Part shown: in pieces, positions 6,799-14,664 of the stretch | How positions within the stretch are numbered: the stretch's first letter is position 1 | How the letters are laid out: every line of letters starts with the position of its first letter | DNA from: an uncultured Prevotella sp. | Lineage (GTDB): Bacteria; Bacteroidota; Bacteroidia; Bacteroidales; Bacteroidaceae | Assembly: GCA_900770845.1 (NCBI GenBank) | Contig: CAAGLS010000055.1 | Location: 1-14,821 of the forward strand | Length of the DNA stretch: 14,821 nt | Direction of reading: 5' to 3' | Program-made: the position numbers and the translations under genes | The notes under the pieces: model-generated | Database searches by the model: none | What the model saw: only the letters and a program-made list of their open reading frames with translations | What the model was told of the DNA's origin: nothing

Positions 6799-7968
6799 TT
6801 ATGGGATATAAACAGACTGGAGCATACTCTTCTTGATTCTCCCTGCAGACAACACCGGCAGAAGAATGAAAAACAACAACGCCGCAAAATTCCATGAAGT
6901 ATACTGCAAGGGAAAACCATCGAAGATGTTGATTTGGTAAATCACAATGTAGTGGCGCAGCGGGAAGAGAACCGCCATGGCATGCACCATACGGTCCATA
7001 GCCTCTACGGGATAGGTGGCGCCGCACATGGAGAAGCTGACGACAGCCCAAAGGGAGCAGATGCTCATCGACATTCGCAGACTGGGCATGATACCCGATA
7101 TGAAAACGCCAAAACCCTGACAAGCCAACACCGACATGACACCCACCAATACAATGGGAACAATGCCGCCTTGGTGGGGAAAATCCAGCACGCCATAAAT
7201 GTAGAACTCAAAACCAAGAAACACGGCGATGAACATCAGCGTATGGGGCAACAGCTTGCCCAGAAGCGCAATGTGGATATTTCCCCCAGCCATCTGTATC
7301 CAATCCTTGGAACGACCGAACTTCACTTCTGTCCATATCGAATAGGGCACCAAGAGAAAAACAAAGAGCATCAACACGCCAGGAACGATGTAGGTGGTGA
7401 GATAGATGTTGTAGCTCGTGTAGGGATTGCCTATCAGATGGAGGTCCACACTGATGGGCTGGAGATTGGCCGCTATCTGCTCGTTGCTTTGGCCTAAAGC
7501 CGCCATCTTGCTGATTTCCACCTTGGCTCCCACAAGGGTACAAACAGTCTTCAAATCCCTAAAGGTCAAGGAGCCGGCCACCAACGTGACGTAGCTGCAA
7601 TAATAGGAAACCTTAGGGCAGAGGCCAGCCTGTATCTTCTGCTCCGTTTTTGGGGGAATATAAATAAAGGAATAGATCTCCTTGCGCTGGATGGCATTGC
7701 GCGCCTCGCTCACGTTGTTGTAATATCCGTAGACGCAGGAGGTCTGCATGGCATCAAGCTGCTGGATGAGGGAGCGGCTTGTGGGAGAATGGTCCATGTC
7801 GACCACTCCCACTGGCATATTCTCCGGCACACCCTCATTCATGAGTGAGGTGAAGAACACAACAACGAGAACAGGAAAAATCAGTATGCAGAACCGATAG
7901 ATGGCACTGCTCCACATGATCCGACATTCCCTGACAGCTATCCTGTATATTCTGCGAAGAACTTTCAA
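6799..7968 (-). CDS. ABC-2 type transporter permease (YbhS/YbhR-like), first of a pair
   Basis: 389 residues and a paralogue of the downstream permease, with the same architecture: an N-terminal helix (about 24-42, YRFCILIFPVLVVVFFTSL), a periplasmic domain opening with VGVVDMDHSPTSRSLIQQLD, and five further helices from about 195 to the C-terminus. The C-terminal motif region (CGATYPVEAMDRMVHAMAVLFPLRHY) matches the ABC-2 family. It lies 15 nt after hlyD. Together with the second permease it would form the membrane channel of an HlyD/TolC-linked exporter. In the E. coli YbhGFSR system two such permeases work with ATPase YbhF; no ATPase gene or domain is seen here, and neither permease contains a Walker A motif. 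Confidence 0.88.
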   Translation of the reverse strand: MKVLRRIYRIAVRECRIMWSSAIYRFCILIFPVLVVVFFTSLMNEGVPENMPVGVVDMDHSPTSRSLIQQLDAMQTSCVYGYYNNVSEARNAIQRKEIYSFIYIPPKTEQKIQAGLCPKVSYYCSYVTLVAGSLTFRDLKTVCTLVGAKVEISKMAALGQSNEQIAANLQPISVDLHLIGNPYTSYNIYLTTYIVPGVLMLFVFLLVPYSIWTEVKFGRSKDWIQMAGGNIHIALLGKLLPHTLMFIAVFLGFEFYIYGVLDFPHQGGIVPIVLVGVMSVLACQGFGVFISGIMPSLRMSMSICSLWAVVSFSMCGATYPVEAMDRMVHAMAVLFPLRHYIVIYQINIFDGFPLQYTSWNFAALLFFILLPVLSAGRIKKSMLQSVYIP

Positions 7969-7983
7969 CTTGCCTGATGTATG

Positions 7984-8979
7984 TTATTGTTTGATGTCAC
8001 CAATCACAAGGCTCATGCCCGGCCGCAGACCGTCGAGCCTGTCGATAGGACGTGCCTTAACTTCCAAGGTCTTCAGGTCGTACTGACCCGTGTTCTTCGT
8101 GGCACGCCATGCAGCATAGGAGCCTTGGTCCTTGACATAGTAGACCTTCATCCGTATGGTTTTGTTGAACGCTGGGACAAAAGCCTTGATCTCCGAACCC
8201 ATCTTCATTCCATTGAACTGGTCTTCGCGCACATTGAAAGAACCCCAGAGATCCTTGATCAGGCTGATGCTCATAATCGGCGACCCCATGCCCACAAGCT
8301 CGCCCTCGTGGGAGTAGACATCACTTACCTCACCTTCGACGGCGGAAATCTGCACCGTCTCCTTCAAGAGTCCCTTCACAACATCCACGGCGTGGCCAGC
8401 AGCCTGCGCCTGTTTGGCAGCCGCACGCTTCTCCTCCTCCCGAGCGCCGTCCTGGGCAATCTTGAGCTGCTCCTTGGCTGCCGCCACTTGAGCCTGCGTG
8501 GCTTTGTAGGCAGACTGGGCCTCGTCGCGCTTCTGAGCCGTAACCACACCTTCCTTATAAAGGTTGTCCATTCGGTTGAAGGTCTTCTGAGCGATGTCGG
8601 CTGCCGCAACAGCTTGGCGGTAAACCTCGTAGGCAGACTGGATCATTTCCTTGCGGTTGCCATTGTTTGATAGGTCGCTGAGTGCCTGGGCGGCGTCTCC
8701 CGTGGCCTGAGCCACCTGCTCCTGGGCGGAAACCTCCGGCACCTGAAGAATGGCAAGCGTATCGCCCACGTGGACATAGTCGCCTTCCTTAACTCTGATT
8801 TCCACTACTCGACCAGGCAATTTGCTGCTCACTCTGTAGTCGTCGCAATCCACCTGACCTTGGATAATCTCATTGGGCTTGCCCAAGAAGAAGAATCCCA
8901 AAATACCGACAATGAACACAACAGCTGTAAATCCTGCTACAGCCAATAAGATGTTGTTATGCTGACTTTTCCTCGACAT
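7984..8979 (-). CDS. HlyD-family periplasmic adaptor (membrane fusion protein)
   Basis: 331 residues, anchored in the inner membrane by one N-terminal helix (about 10-32, LLAVAGFTAVVFIVGILGFF). It links the inner-membrane permeases to the outer-membrane TolC channel. The first half of the barrel-sandwich (biotinyl-lipoyl-like) domain is visible at about 39-77 (VSSKLPGRVVEIRVKEGDYV). A long alanine- and glutamine-rich alpha-helical hairpin spans about 83-205. The second half-motif follows (VQISAVEGEVSDVYSHEGEL), then beta-barrel segments (LWGSFNVREDQFNGMKMG). Length and layout match YbhG/EmrA-type adaptors. It sits between tolC (37-nt gap) and the first permease (15-nt gap) in one operon. Confidence 0.92.
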   Translation of the reverse strand: MSRKSQHNNILLAVAGFTAVVFIVGILGFFFLGKPNEIIQGQVDCDDYRVSSKLPGRVVEIRVKEGDYVHVGDTLAILQVPEVSAQEQVAQATGDAAQALSDLSNNGNRKEMIQSAYEVYRQAVAAADIAQKTFNRMDNLYKEGVVTAQKRDEAQSAYKATQAQVAAAKEQLKIAQDGAREEEKRAAAKQAQAAGHAVDVVKGLLKETVQISAVEGEVSDVYSHEGELVGMGSPIMSISLIKDLWGSFNVREDQFNGMKMGSEIKAFVPAFNKTIRMKVYYVKDQGSYAAWRATKNTGQYDLKTLEVKARPIDRLDGLRPGMSLVIGDIKQ

Positions 8980-9016
8980 GACTGTCTATATTTTTATTGA
9001 TTTCAAAAAGAACTTG

Positions 9017-10492
9017 TTATTGTCTGAGCCTACCCAAAGCCTTTTGCAGCTCAACCTGCGAGAGCTTCACGTCAACCTCAGCGTCAATCTTGTCGCTCTG
9101 GGCCTTTTGCCAAGCAGTCTGGGCCGTCATGACATCCGTGACATCCATCACGCCCTCCTTAAATCCAAGATTGGCGCAACGCAGATTCTCCTCGGCACTT
9201 GCCAAATTGCTGTTGGCCATGAAGAGACGTTTCTGCGCTTCCTTGATTTTGAATCGGCTTTGCGTGGTCTGGAGGTGAATCTTCTCTTGCGCATCGGCCA
9301 AATCCAAACGGGCTATCGTGGTCGTGGCCTTGGAAGCACGCATCTTATACTTGCTGTCCATCCAAGTCCAAAGGGGAACGGTAAGCGTGACACCGACATT
9401 CCACACGCCGGCAAACTTACGCTCAAATCCGTTGAAGACATTGGGATTGCTGACCATGTATCCACCAGTGAGAAGAACATGAGGCAGATATTGGGAAAGC
9501 GTGAGCTTGGTGTTCTGCTCGCTCATGTCGATAGCATTCTGTAGCAGCCTCACCTCAGGACGCTCTGAATACGTGCTGTCGTTGGAAGTGCCCATGTCAA
9601 CAACAGTGGCATCCAAAGAACTCTTGTTCTCGTCGGCCAAGGTGATGTCCTCGTCAAGGGGAAGTCCACAGAGTTGGCAAAGCAACATCTTGGAGAGGAC
9701 AAGACCATCCTCAACCTGCACAATCTGCATCTCAGCCTCATTCACTTTCACGTCGACCCTAAGTCCATCAGACTTCGTGGCCACTCCCTCGCGAATCATC
9801 TTGTTGACATCATCATCCAACTTCTTCACCAAGTCGCGATAACTGTAGGCAAGATTCTTCTTCTGCCTCAGAGAGACTGTGGTCCAATAAGTTTGGTCTA
9901 TGCTGTAAAGCGTTGTTTGAGCAACCAGATCCTCGTTGTTGGCAGCCATTTGCTCGCCGATGTCGGCCATCTTGTTGACGGCGATGATGGCTCCACCCAT
10001 ATAGACGGGCTGGCGAACCATGACTGAGCCTGTCCAGAAATTCTTCGTATCAGTCTTGAAGGCATCGCGGATTTTCTGCCCGATTTTGTTGCCCGCATTT
10101 TCCAACGGTCCTGCCACCTGTGAGAGCATGCCGCCAAGCTCCTGGGCCAGCTCGGGACTGATGGCACCACTTTGGGCAAGATTGGTGAGCAGGTTGGAGA
10201 CCTCTGAAGTCGAGCTTGTTCCCAATGAAGAGAAGAAAGCTTTCTGCGACTTGTTCAACAAAGAGATCTCTTTCGACATATACTGATAGCTGCCAAGAGC
10301 ATCCACCTTTGGCAGGTAATTGGTGCGCGCAGACTTACGAGTGTTGTAAGCAACATCCTTGTTGATGCGTGAGGCCACAAGATGCTTGTTGTTTCTTAAA
10401 GCCATGGCACGGCAACTATCCAAAGTCAACGTGCGTTGCCCATAAGAAGGCAAAGCAAGCAAGGCCAATAAAGCCAATACAATCTTTCTCAT
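9017..10492 (-). CDS. TolC-family outer-membrane efflux channel
   Basis: 491 residues with a signal peptide (MRKIVLALLALLALPSYGQ). TolC-type proteins form a trimeric outer-membrane barrel with a periplasmic alpha-helical tunnel. The mature part shows the two repeated helical halves expected: the first opens LDSCRAMALRNNKHL, and the second contains RPEVRLLQNAIDMSEQNTKL and the usual YLPHVLLTGGY. The C-terminal helices are heptad-like (LASAEENLRCANLGFKEG, VDVKLSQVELQKALGRL). A loop of about 60 residues rich in Ser, Gly and Leu (about 85-140, with LTNLAQSGAISPELAQELGG) is longer than in E. coli TolC repeats. The ATG overlaps the stop of the upstream coiled-coil gene by 4 nt (ATGA), indicating translational coupling. 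Confidence 0.92.
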   Translation of the reverse strand: MRKIVLALLALLALPSYGQRTLTLDSCRAMALRNNKHLVASRINKDVAYNTRKSARTNYLPKVDALGSYQYMSKEISLLNKSQKAFFSSLGTSSTSEVSNLLTNLAQSGAISPELAQELGGMLSQVAGPLENAGNKIGQKIRDAFKTDTKNFWTGSVMVRQPVYMGGAIIAVNKMADIGEQMAANNEDLVAQTTLYSIDQTYWTTVSLRQKKNLAYSYRDLVKKLDDDVNKMIREGVATKSDGLRVDVKVNEAEMQIVQVEDGLVLSKMLLCQLCGLPLDEDITLADENKSSLDATVVDMGTSNDSTYSERPEVRLLQNAIDMSEQNTKLTLSQYLPHVLLTGGYMVSNPNVFNGFERKFAGVWNVGVTLTVPLWTWMDSKYKMRASKATTTIARLDLADAQEKIHLQTTQSRFKIKEAQKRLFMANSNLASAEENLRCANLGFKEGVMDVTDVMTAQTAWQKAQSDKIDAEVDVKLSQVELQKALGRLRQ

Positions 10493-11373
10493 TTCTCAAA
10501 AATAAAGTTTCTACTTCCAATCATATTGCCATCAGCAAAAATACTCACTTGATAATTGCCGGCACTTAGTGCTTGGGTTACGGGCAGATACATGGTCACT
10601 GCCGTTTCGTTGCCATTATACTCCACATCCTTTCTCATCGTTCCGGCAAGGGTCTTGTTCTCATAGTTGAAGCTCACACCCCCACCAAGGACGTTACCCG
10701 CAGGAGAGATGATGCGCACATAAACCTTTTTCATGCCCGTCTTGGCCGTCACATTCTTAGCCAAGTTGAAGCTAACTGAAATATTGCGGGCCTTGGAAAT
10801 CTTGTCCTTGGCCTTATTGCGCTTGTCGAGCAAATGCATTTGGATGCCATTGGCATCAAGCTGTGACGCGATGGCAACCTGCTCCGAAAGAGAGGCCTTC
10901 TCGGTATTGAGGCCCTCTATCTGCCGTGTGGCCTCCGCATATTGTCCCTTAACACGAGTGTTCTCGGCCGTAAGACGTCCATTTGCCTGGTTCAATGAAT
11001 CAATCTCAATGACATAGCTTCTCAGCACGGCCCTCACCGTAGCAAGTTCCTTTTTCAGCCTGGCTATCTCACGGGCATCAGAACTCTTTGTCTGCTTCAA
11101 CTCAGCCAACAGACGTTGTGTCTTGGCCTGTTCAGCCGACAACTGAGCAATGAGGGAATCGTTAGTCACGTGAGTCTTCATCTCGCTGTACTGGTCAGAA
11201 AACTGTTGGTATTCATTCTCCATCTCCTTCTTGTCGAGTTCTGCCAACTGCTGCATGTCAGCGTTGGCTTTTCGTTGCTTGTGGAGGTTGATACCCAAAT
11301 AGCAAACGCCTCCTACCAGCAGAAGGCTTACAATGACAAATGCTGCCAAAAGTCTCTTGTTTATTTTACCCAT
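10489..11373 (-). CDS. Membrane-anchored coiled-coil protein with C-terminal beta domain, function unknown
   Basis: 294 residues. A basic N-terminus (MGKINKRLL) and one membrane helix (about 8-28) anchor it in the inner membrane with the rest outside the cytoplasm. Residues about 32-175 are an almost continuous coiled coil rich in Glu, Lys, Gln and Leu. Residues about 196-294 look like an all-beta, Ig-like domain (NISVSFNLAKNVTAKTGMKK; VYVRIISPAGNVLGGG; ending YQVSIFADGNMIGSRNFIFEK). It is the first gene of the efflux operon and its stop overlaps the tolC start. I do not recognise a characterised family. Such proteins can be labelled SMC-like because of the coiled coil, which is not evidence of function. 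A periplasmic partner or length gauge for the TolC assembly is a guess from context. Confidence 0.85.
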   Translation of the reverse strand: MGKINKRLLAAFVIVSLLLVGGVCYLGINLHKQRKANADMQQLAELDKKEMENEYQQFSDQYSEMKTHVTNDSLIAQLSAEQAKTQRLLAELKQTKSSDAREIARLKKELATVRAVLRSYVIEIDSLNQANGRLTAENTRVKGQYAEATRQIEGLNTEKASLSEQVAIASQLDANGIQMHLLDKRNKAKDKISKARNISVSFNLAKNVTAKTGMKKVYVRIISPAGNVLGGGVSFNYENKTLAGTMRKDVEYNGNETAVTMYLPVTQALSAGNYQVSIFADGNMIGSRNFIFEK

Positions 11374-11398
11374 GTCGCTTTCTTGTTTGATAACACCG

Positions 11399-11430
11399 CA
11401 AAATTACTAAAATCGCCTCGTCTGACCAAA
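11399..11430 (-). promoter_or_regulatory. Promoter of the efflux operon
   Basis: Minus strand: TTTG (11427-11430), a 20-bp spacer and TAATTTTG (11399-11406). Both boxes match the Bacteroidetes consensus; the spacer is one longer than ideal. The leader before the ATG at 11373 would be about 20 nt. It should drive all five genes, since later gaps are 37 nt or less. Confidence 0.7.
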
Positions 11431-11501
11431 ATTTTATTATGCCTAAAGCCATTTAGCAATATTTTTTTGCATTTTTCGGGAGAAAACGAACAACTGTAGT
11501 G

Positions 11502-11519
11502 TTTTTTTTTGTACCTTTA
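11502..11519 (+). promoter_or_regulatory. Possible promoter box of the cyd operon next to a T9 tract
   Basis: TACCTTTA at 11512-11519 matches the downstream box TAnnTTTG at 7 of 8 positions and lies 30 nt before the GTG start of the small membrane gene. No TTTG box is found 19-20 nt upstream. A run of nine T (11502-11510) directly precedes it, in the spacer. The weak match suggests an activator-dependent promoter or an incorrect assignment. Confidence 0.35.
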
Positions 11520-11548
11520 CAGCCAAACTAAATACAAATTAGAAAACT

Positions 11549-11773
11549 GTGCAAAAAGCGAACTTATTTTATAGAATTTGGGACCTGTACTATGATGGAT
11601 TCCGAAATATGACGTTGGGAAAGACCCTTTGGTTGGTGATATTGATAAAATTGTTTATTATTTTCGCCATCCTGAAGATATTCTTCTTCCCCAACACAAT
11701 CAAGCAAAATGCTCCCAAGGGGCAGGAAGCCTCCTATGTGGAGCAGCAACTGCAACGTCATGCAGTGGAATGA
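11549..11773 (+). CDS. DUF4492-like small membrane protein, first gene of the cyd operon
   Basis: 74 residues, starting at GTG; an in-frame stop lies three codons upstream, and the next Met (residue 21) is inside the conserved part, so GTG is the best start. The core YRIWDLYYDGFRNMTLGKTL is followed by one membrane helix (about 28-48, WLVILIKLFIIFAILKIFFF) and a polar tail. This fits my memory of DUF4492, a Bacteroidetes family found beside cydA. The gap to cydA is 43 nt. The reading frame, helix and context support a real gene. By analogy with CydX/CbdX, the small single-helix subunits that stabilise bd oxidases elsewhere, it may be a structural subunit of the oxidase. That role is inferred: the sequence does not resemble CydX. 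Confidence 0.85.
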   Translation: MQKANLFYRIWDLYYDGFRNMTLGKTLWLVILIKLFIIFAILKIFFFPNTIKQNAPKGQEASYVEQQLQRHAVE

Positions 11774-11816
11774 ATCAACAAACATTTAATAATCACATCT
11801 ATCACAATCATCGCTT

Positions 11817-13448
11817 ATGACTAATCTATTATTGGATGCTGTGTCAACCTCAGTAGACTGGGCGAGGGCGCAATTTGCGCTAACAGCCATCTACCACTGG
11901 CTGTTTGTCCCACTGACGTTGGGACTTGCAGTCATTATGGGTATCGTGGAGACGTGCTACTACCGCACGCGCAAACAATTTTGGAAGGATGCTGCCCGAT
12001 TCTGGCAACGGCTCTTTGGCGTCAACTTCGCAATGGGAGTCGCCACGGGCATCATTCTTGAATTTGAGTTCGGCACCAACTGGAGCAACTACAGTTGGTT
12101 TGTCGGCGACATCTTCGGAGCTCCCCTCGCCATAGAGGGAATCGTAGCCTTCTTTATGGAGTCCACTTTTGTGGCCGTGATGTTCTTTGGTTGGAAGAAG
12201 GTCTCGCCCGGATTCCACTTGGCCTCTACATGGCTGACAGGAATTGGCGCCACCATCTCGGCTTGGTGGATTCTCGTTGCCAATGCTTGGATGCAATATC
12301 CCGTGGGCCAGACCTTCAATCCCGACACCATGCGTTTTGAGATGACTTCGTTTGCCGAAGTGGCCCTCTCGCCGGTTGCCGTGGACAAGTTCCTCCACAC
12401 CGTGACTTCCTCATGGATTATCGGTGCAGTGTTTACTGTGGGTGTGAGCTGCTGGTACCTCCTGCGCAAGCGCGAGCAGAAACTCGCAGTGGAGAGCATT
12501 AAGATAGGTAGTGTCGTAGGATTGGTAGCCACACTGCTTGCCGCGCTCACGGGCGACAACTCCGCCTATCTGGTCTCGCGCCATCAACCCATGAAGTTGG
12601 CCGCCATGGAAGCCCTCTACAATGGTGGAAACGACCAGAGCCTTGCCGCTGTGGCGTGGGTCAACCCATTCGGACAGCCCGACTACACCAATGAGAAAGA
12701 ACCACCCCTGCGGTTAGGCATACCCAAAATGTTGTCTTTCCTGGCCACACACGACTTCAACGGATACGTTCCCGGAGTGAACGACATCCTAAAGGGCTAC
12801 ACTTCCCACGAGGGAGTGAAAGTTCCCAGTGTTGAGGAAAAGATGGCCATGGGGCGCAGGGCAATGAAAGCCCTCAAAGAATACAGGGAACTCAAAGTTG
12901 GCGACAACAACAAGAACAGCGCCACCCTTGCGAACATTACGACGGCTGAGAAGCAGCAGAGAATCGACAGTTTGAGGAAAGAACTGACTGCAACGATGCC
13001 TTATTATGGATACGGATTCGTCAAATCACCCCACGACATCGTACCCAACATCCCACTCAACTTCTGGTGCTTCCGCATCATGGTGGGAATGGGATGCTTG
13101 TTCATCTTGTTCTTCCTGCTTACCCTGCATCTGTGTTTCAGGAGCAAGAACATCGAGAAATTCCCATGGGTTCACCGTATCGCACTGCTGCTCATCCCCT
13201 TGGCCTACATTGCTTCAGAAAGCGGATGGGCTGTGGCAGAGTTAGGCCGACAGCCCTGGACGATCCAGGACATGCTGCCAACTTGGGCCGCCATATCCAA
13301 TGTGCAGAGCGGAAGCGTCGCCCTCACTTTCTTCGTGTTCCTTGCCCTTTTCACCACAATGCTCGTGGTGGAAATCAACATCCTCTGCAAACAAATCAAG
13401 AAAGGACCCGAGCATACACAAGTGCTTTCACCTTCCGCAACCAATTAA
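11817..13448 (+). CDS. cydA: Cytochrome bd ubiquinol/menaquinol oxidase subunit I
   Basis: 543 residues; the quinol-oxidising, haem-binding subunit of the bd oxidase, which reduces oxygen to water at high affinity in the inner membrane. The key residues by alignment to E. coli CydA are present: His27 (haem ligand, RAQFALTAIYHWLFVPLTLG), Glu107 and Glu115 (AIEGIVAFFMESTF), His194 and Met422 (haem b558 ligands; KFLHTV and FRIMVGMG), Lys260 and Glu265 of the quinol site (HQPMKLAAMEALY), and GRQPW at 477-481. The Q-loop from about 266 to 410 is long and very polar towards its end (charged stretch about 338-395), as in the long-loop class. Nine or so membrane helices fit the family. It lies between the DUF4492-like gene and cydB (12-nt gap). 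Confidence 0.97.
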   Translation: MTNLLLDAVSTSVDWARAQFALTAIYHWLFVPLTLGLAVIMGIVETCYYRTRKQFWKDAARFWQRLFGVNFAMGVATGIILEFEFGTNWSNYSWFVGDIFGAPLAIEGIVAFFMESTFVAVMFFGWKKVSPGFHLASTWLTGIGATISAWWILVANAWMQYPVGQTFNPDTMRFEMTSFAEVALSPVAVDKFLHTVTSSWIIGAVFTVGVSCWYLLRKREQKLAVESIKIGSVVGLVATLLAALTGDNSAYLVSRHQPMKLAAMEALYNGGNDQSLAAVAWVNPFGQPDYTNEKEPPLRLGIPKMLSFLATHDFNGYVPGVNDILKGYTSHEGVKVPSVEEKMAMGRRAMKALKEYRELKVGDNNKNSATLANITTAEKQQRIDSLRKELTATMPYYGYGFVKSPHDIVPNIPLNFWCFRIMVGMGCLFILFFLLTLHLCFRSKNIEKFPWVHRIALLLIPLAYIASESGWAVAELGRQPWTIQDMLPTWAAISNVQSGSVALTFFVFLALFTTMLVVEINILCKQIKKGPEHTQVLSPSATN

Positions 13449-13460
13449 AATCATAGAACT

Positions 13461-14603
13461 ATGAGTTATCTGTTTTTGCAACAATATTGGTGGTTCATCA
13501 TCAGTCTGTTAGGTGGACTGTTAGTGTTCCTGCTCTTTGTGCAGGGAGCCAACTCCATGATTTTCCAGTTAGGAAAGAACAACGATGAGCGCAGATTGCT
13601 TATCAATTCCACGGGACGCAAATGGGAGTTCACTTTCACCACACTTGTCACTTTTGGCGGAGCATTCTTCGCGTCATTCCCCCTCTTCTACAGCACGAGC
13701 TTCGGAGGTGCTTACTGGCTTTGGATGATCATACTCTTCTCGTTTGTCATCCAGGCCGTGAGCTATGAGTTCCAAAACAAGTTGGGCAACCTGCTTGGCG
13801 CCAAGACCTTTCAGGTATGCTTGGTCATCAATGGCATCGTGGGGCCGCTGCTCTTGGGAGGTGCTGTCGCCACATTCTTTGATGGCAGCAACTTCCTCAT
13901 CAACAAGCAGAACCTGACCTTTGCCGACGGTCCAGCCGTCAGCATGTGGGCCAATGCCAGCTATGGCCTCGACGCCTTGTTGGATGTGTGGAATGTGGTG
14001 TTGGGTCTGGCAGTGCTGTTCCTTGCGCGCATCCTTGGCACCCTGTATATGATAGACAACATCAACGACGAGACAATTCGCAAACGCTGTAGGCACGAGG
14101 TCCTCTACAACTCCATAGCCTTCCTGTGCTTTTTCCTTGCCTTTGTCATCCGCACCCTTGTGAAGGACGGTTTCGCCTACAGCCCCGAGACGGGAGTGGT
14201 ATTCATGGAGCCTTTCAAGTATCTCCACAACCTCATCACAATGTGGCCGGTTGCCTTGGTCTTCTTGGCCGGTGTTGTCTTGGTACTTGCCGGAATCATA
14301 AAGACTTTGATCCAGCCTACATATAATAAAGGTATATGGCTATCAGGAATCGGCACCGTACTCACCGTTTTGGCTTTGTTCCTCACCGCTGGTTGGAACA
14401 ATACAGCCTATTATCCCTCGAATGCGGACCTGCAAAGTTCCCTCACCATTGAGAACAGCTCATCAAGTCTTTTCACGCTTCAAGTCATGGCGGTAGTGAG
14501 CCTGCTCGTTCCATTCGTTCTGGCCTACATCTGGTATGCATGGAGAGCGATTGACAAGAAGAAGCTCGACATGGATGAGATAAAGCACGAGGATGCCTAT
14601 TAA
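13461..14603 (+). CDS. cydB: Cytochrome bd oxidase subunit II
   Basis: 380 residues, hydrophobic, with about eight to nine membrane helices; it pairs with CydA. Family hallmarks include an N-terminal helix (YWWFIISLLGGLLVFLLFVQ), the loop GRKWEFTFTTLVTFGGAFFA, and FPLFYSTSFGGAYWLWM. In E. coli CydB the first helix carries DGFDMG; the matching position here reads QGANSM (about 28-33), so the acidic residue there is missing. I believe this is usual in Bacteroidetes CydB. The C-terminus is charged (KKKLDMDEIKHEDAY) and cytoplasmic. It is the last gene of the operon, followed 18 nt later by a strong terminator. Confidence 0.96.
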   Translation: MSYLFLQQYWWFIISLLGGLLVFLLFVQGANSMIFQLGKNNDERRLLINSTGRKWEFTFTTLVTFGGAFFASFPLFYSTSFGGAYWLWMIILFSFVIQAVSYEFQNKLGNLLGAKTFQVCLVINGIVGPLLLGGAVATFFDGSNFLINKQNLTFADGPAVSMWANASYGLDALLDVWNVVLGLAVLFLARILGTLYMIDNINDETIRKRCRHEVLYNSIAFLCFFLAFVIRTLVKDGFAYSPETGVVFMEPFKYLHNLITMWPVALVFLAGVVLVLAGIIKTLIQPTYNKGIWLSGIGTVLTVLALFLTAGWNNTAYYPSNADLQSSLTIENSSSSLFTLQVMAVVSLLVPFVLAYIWYAWRAIDKKKLDMDEIKHEDAY

Positions 14604-14621
14604 GTCATCATGCGGCAAATG

Positions 14622-14664
14622 GGCAAGACTGTCCCTCCCTACGGGCAGTCTTGCCTTTGATTTT
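14622..14664 (+). terminator. Rho-independent terminator of the cyd operon
   Basis: GGCAAGACTG (14622-14631) pairs exactly with CAGTCTTGCC (14646-14655). The stem is extended inward by CCC/GGG with one bulge and is followed by TTTGATTTT. It begins 18 nt after the cydB stop. The second palindromic element starts right at the end of its T-tract. Confidence 0.88.
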
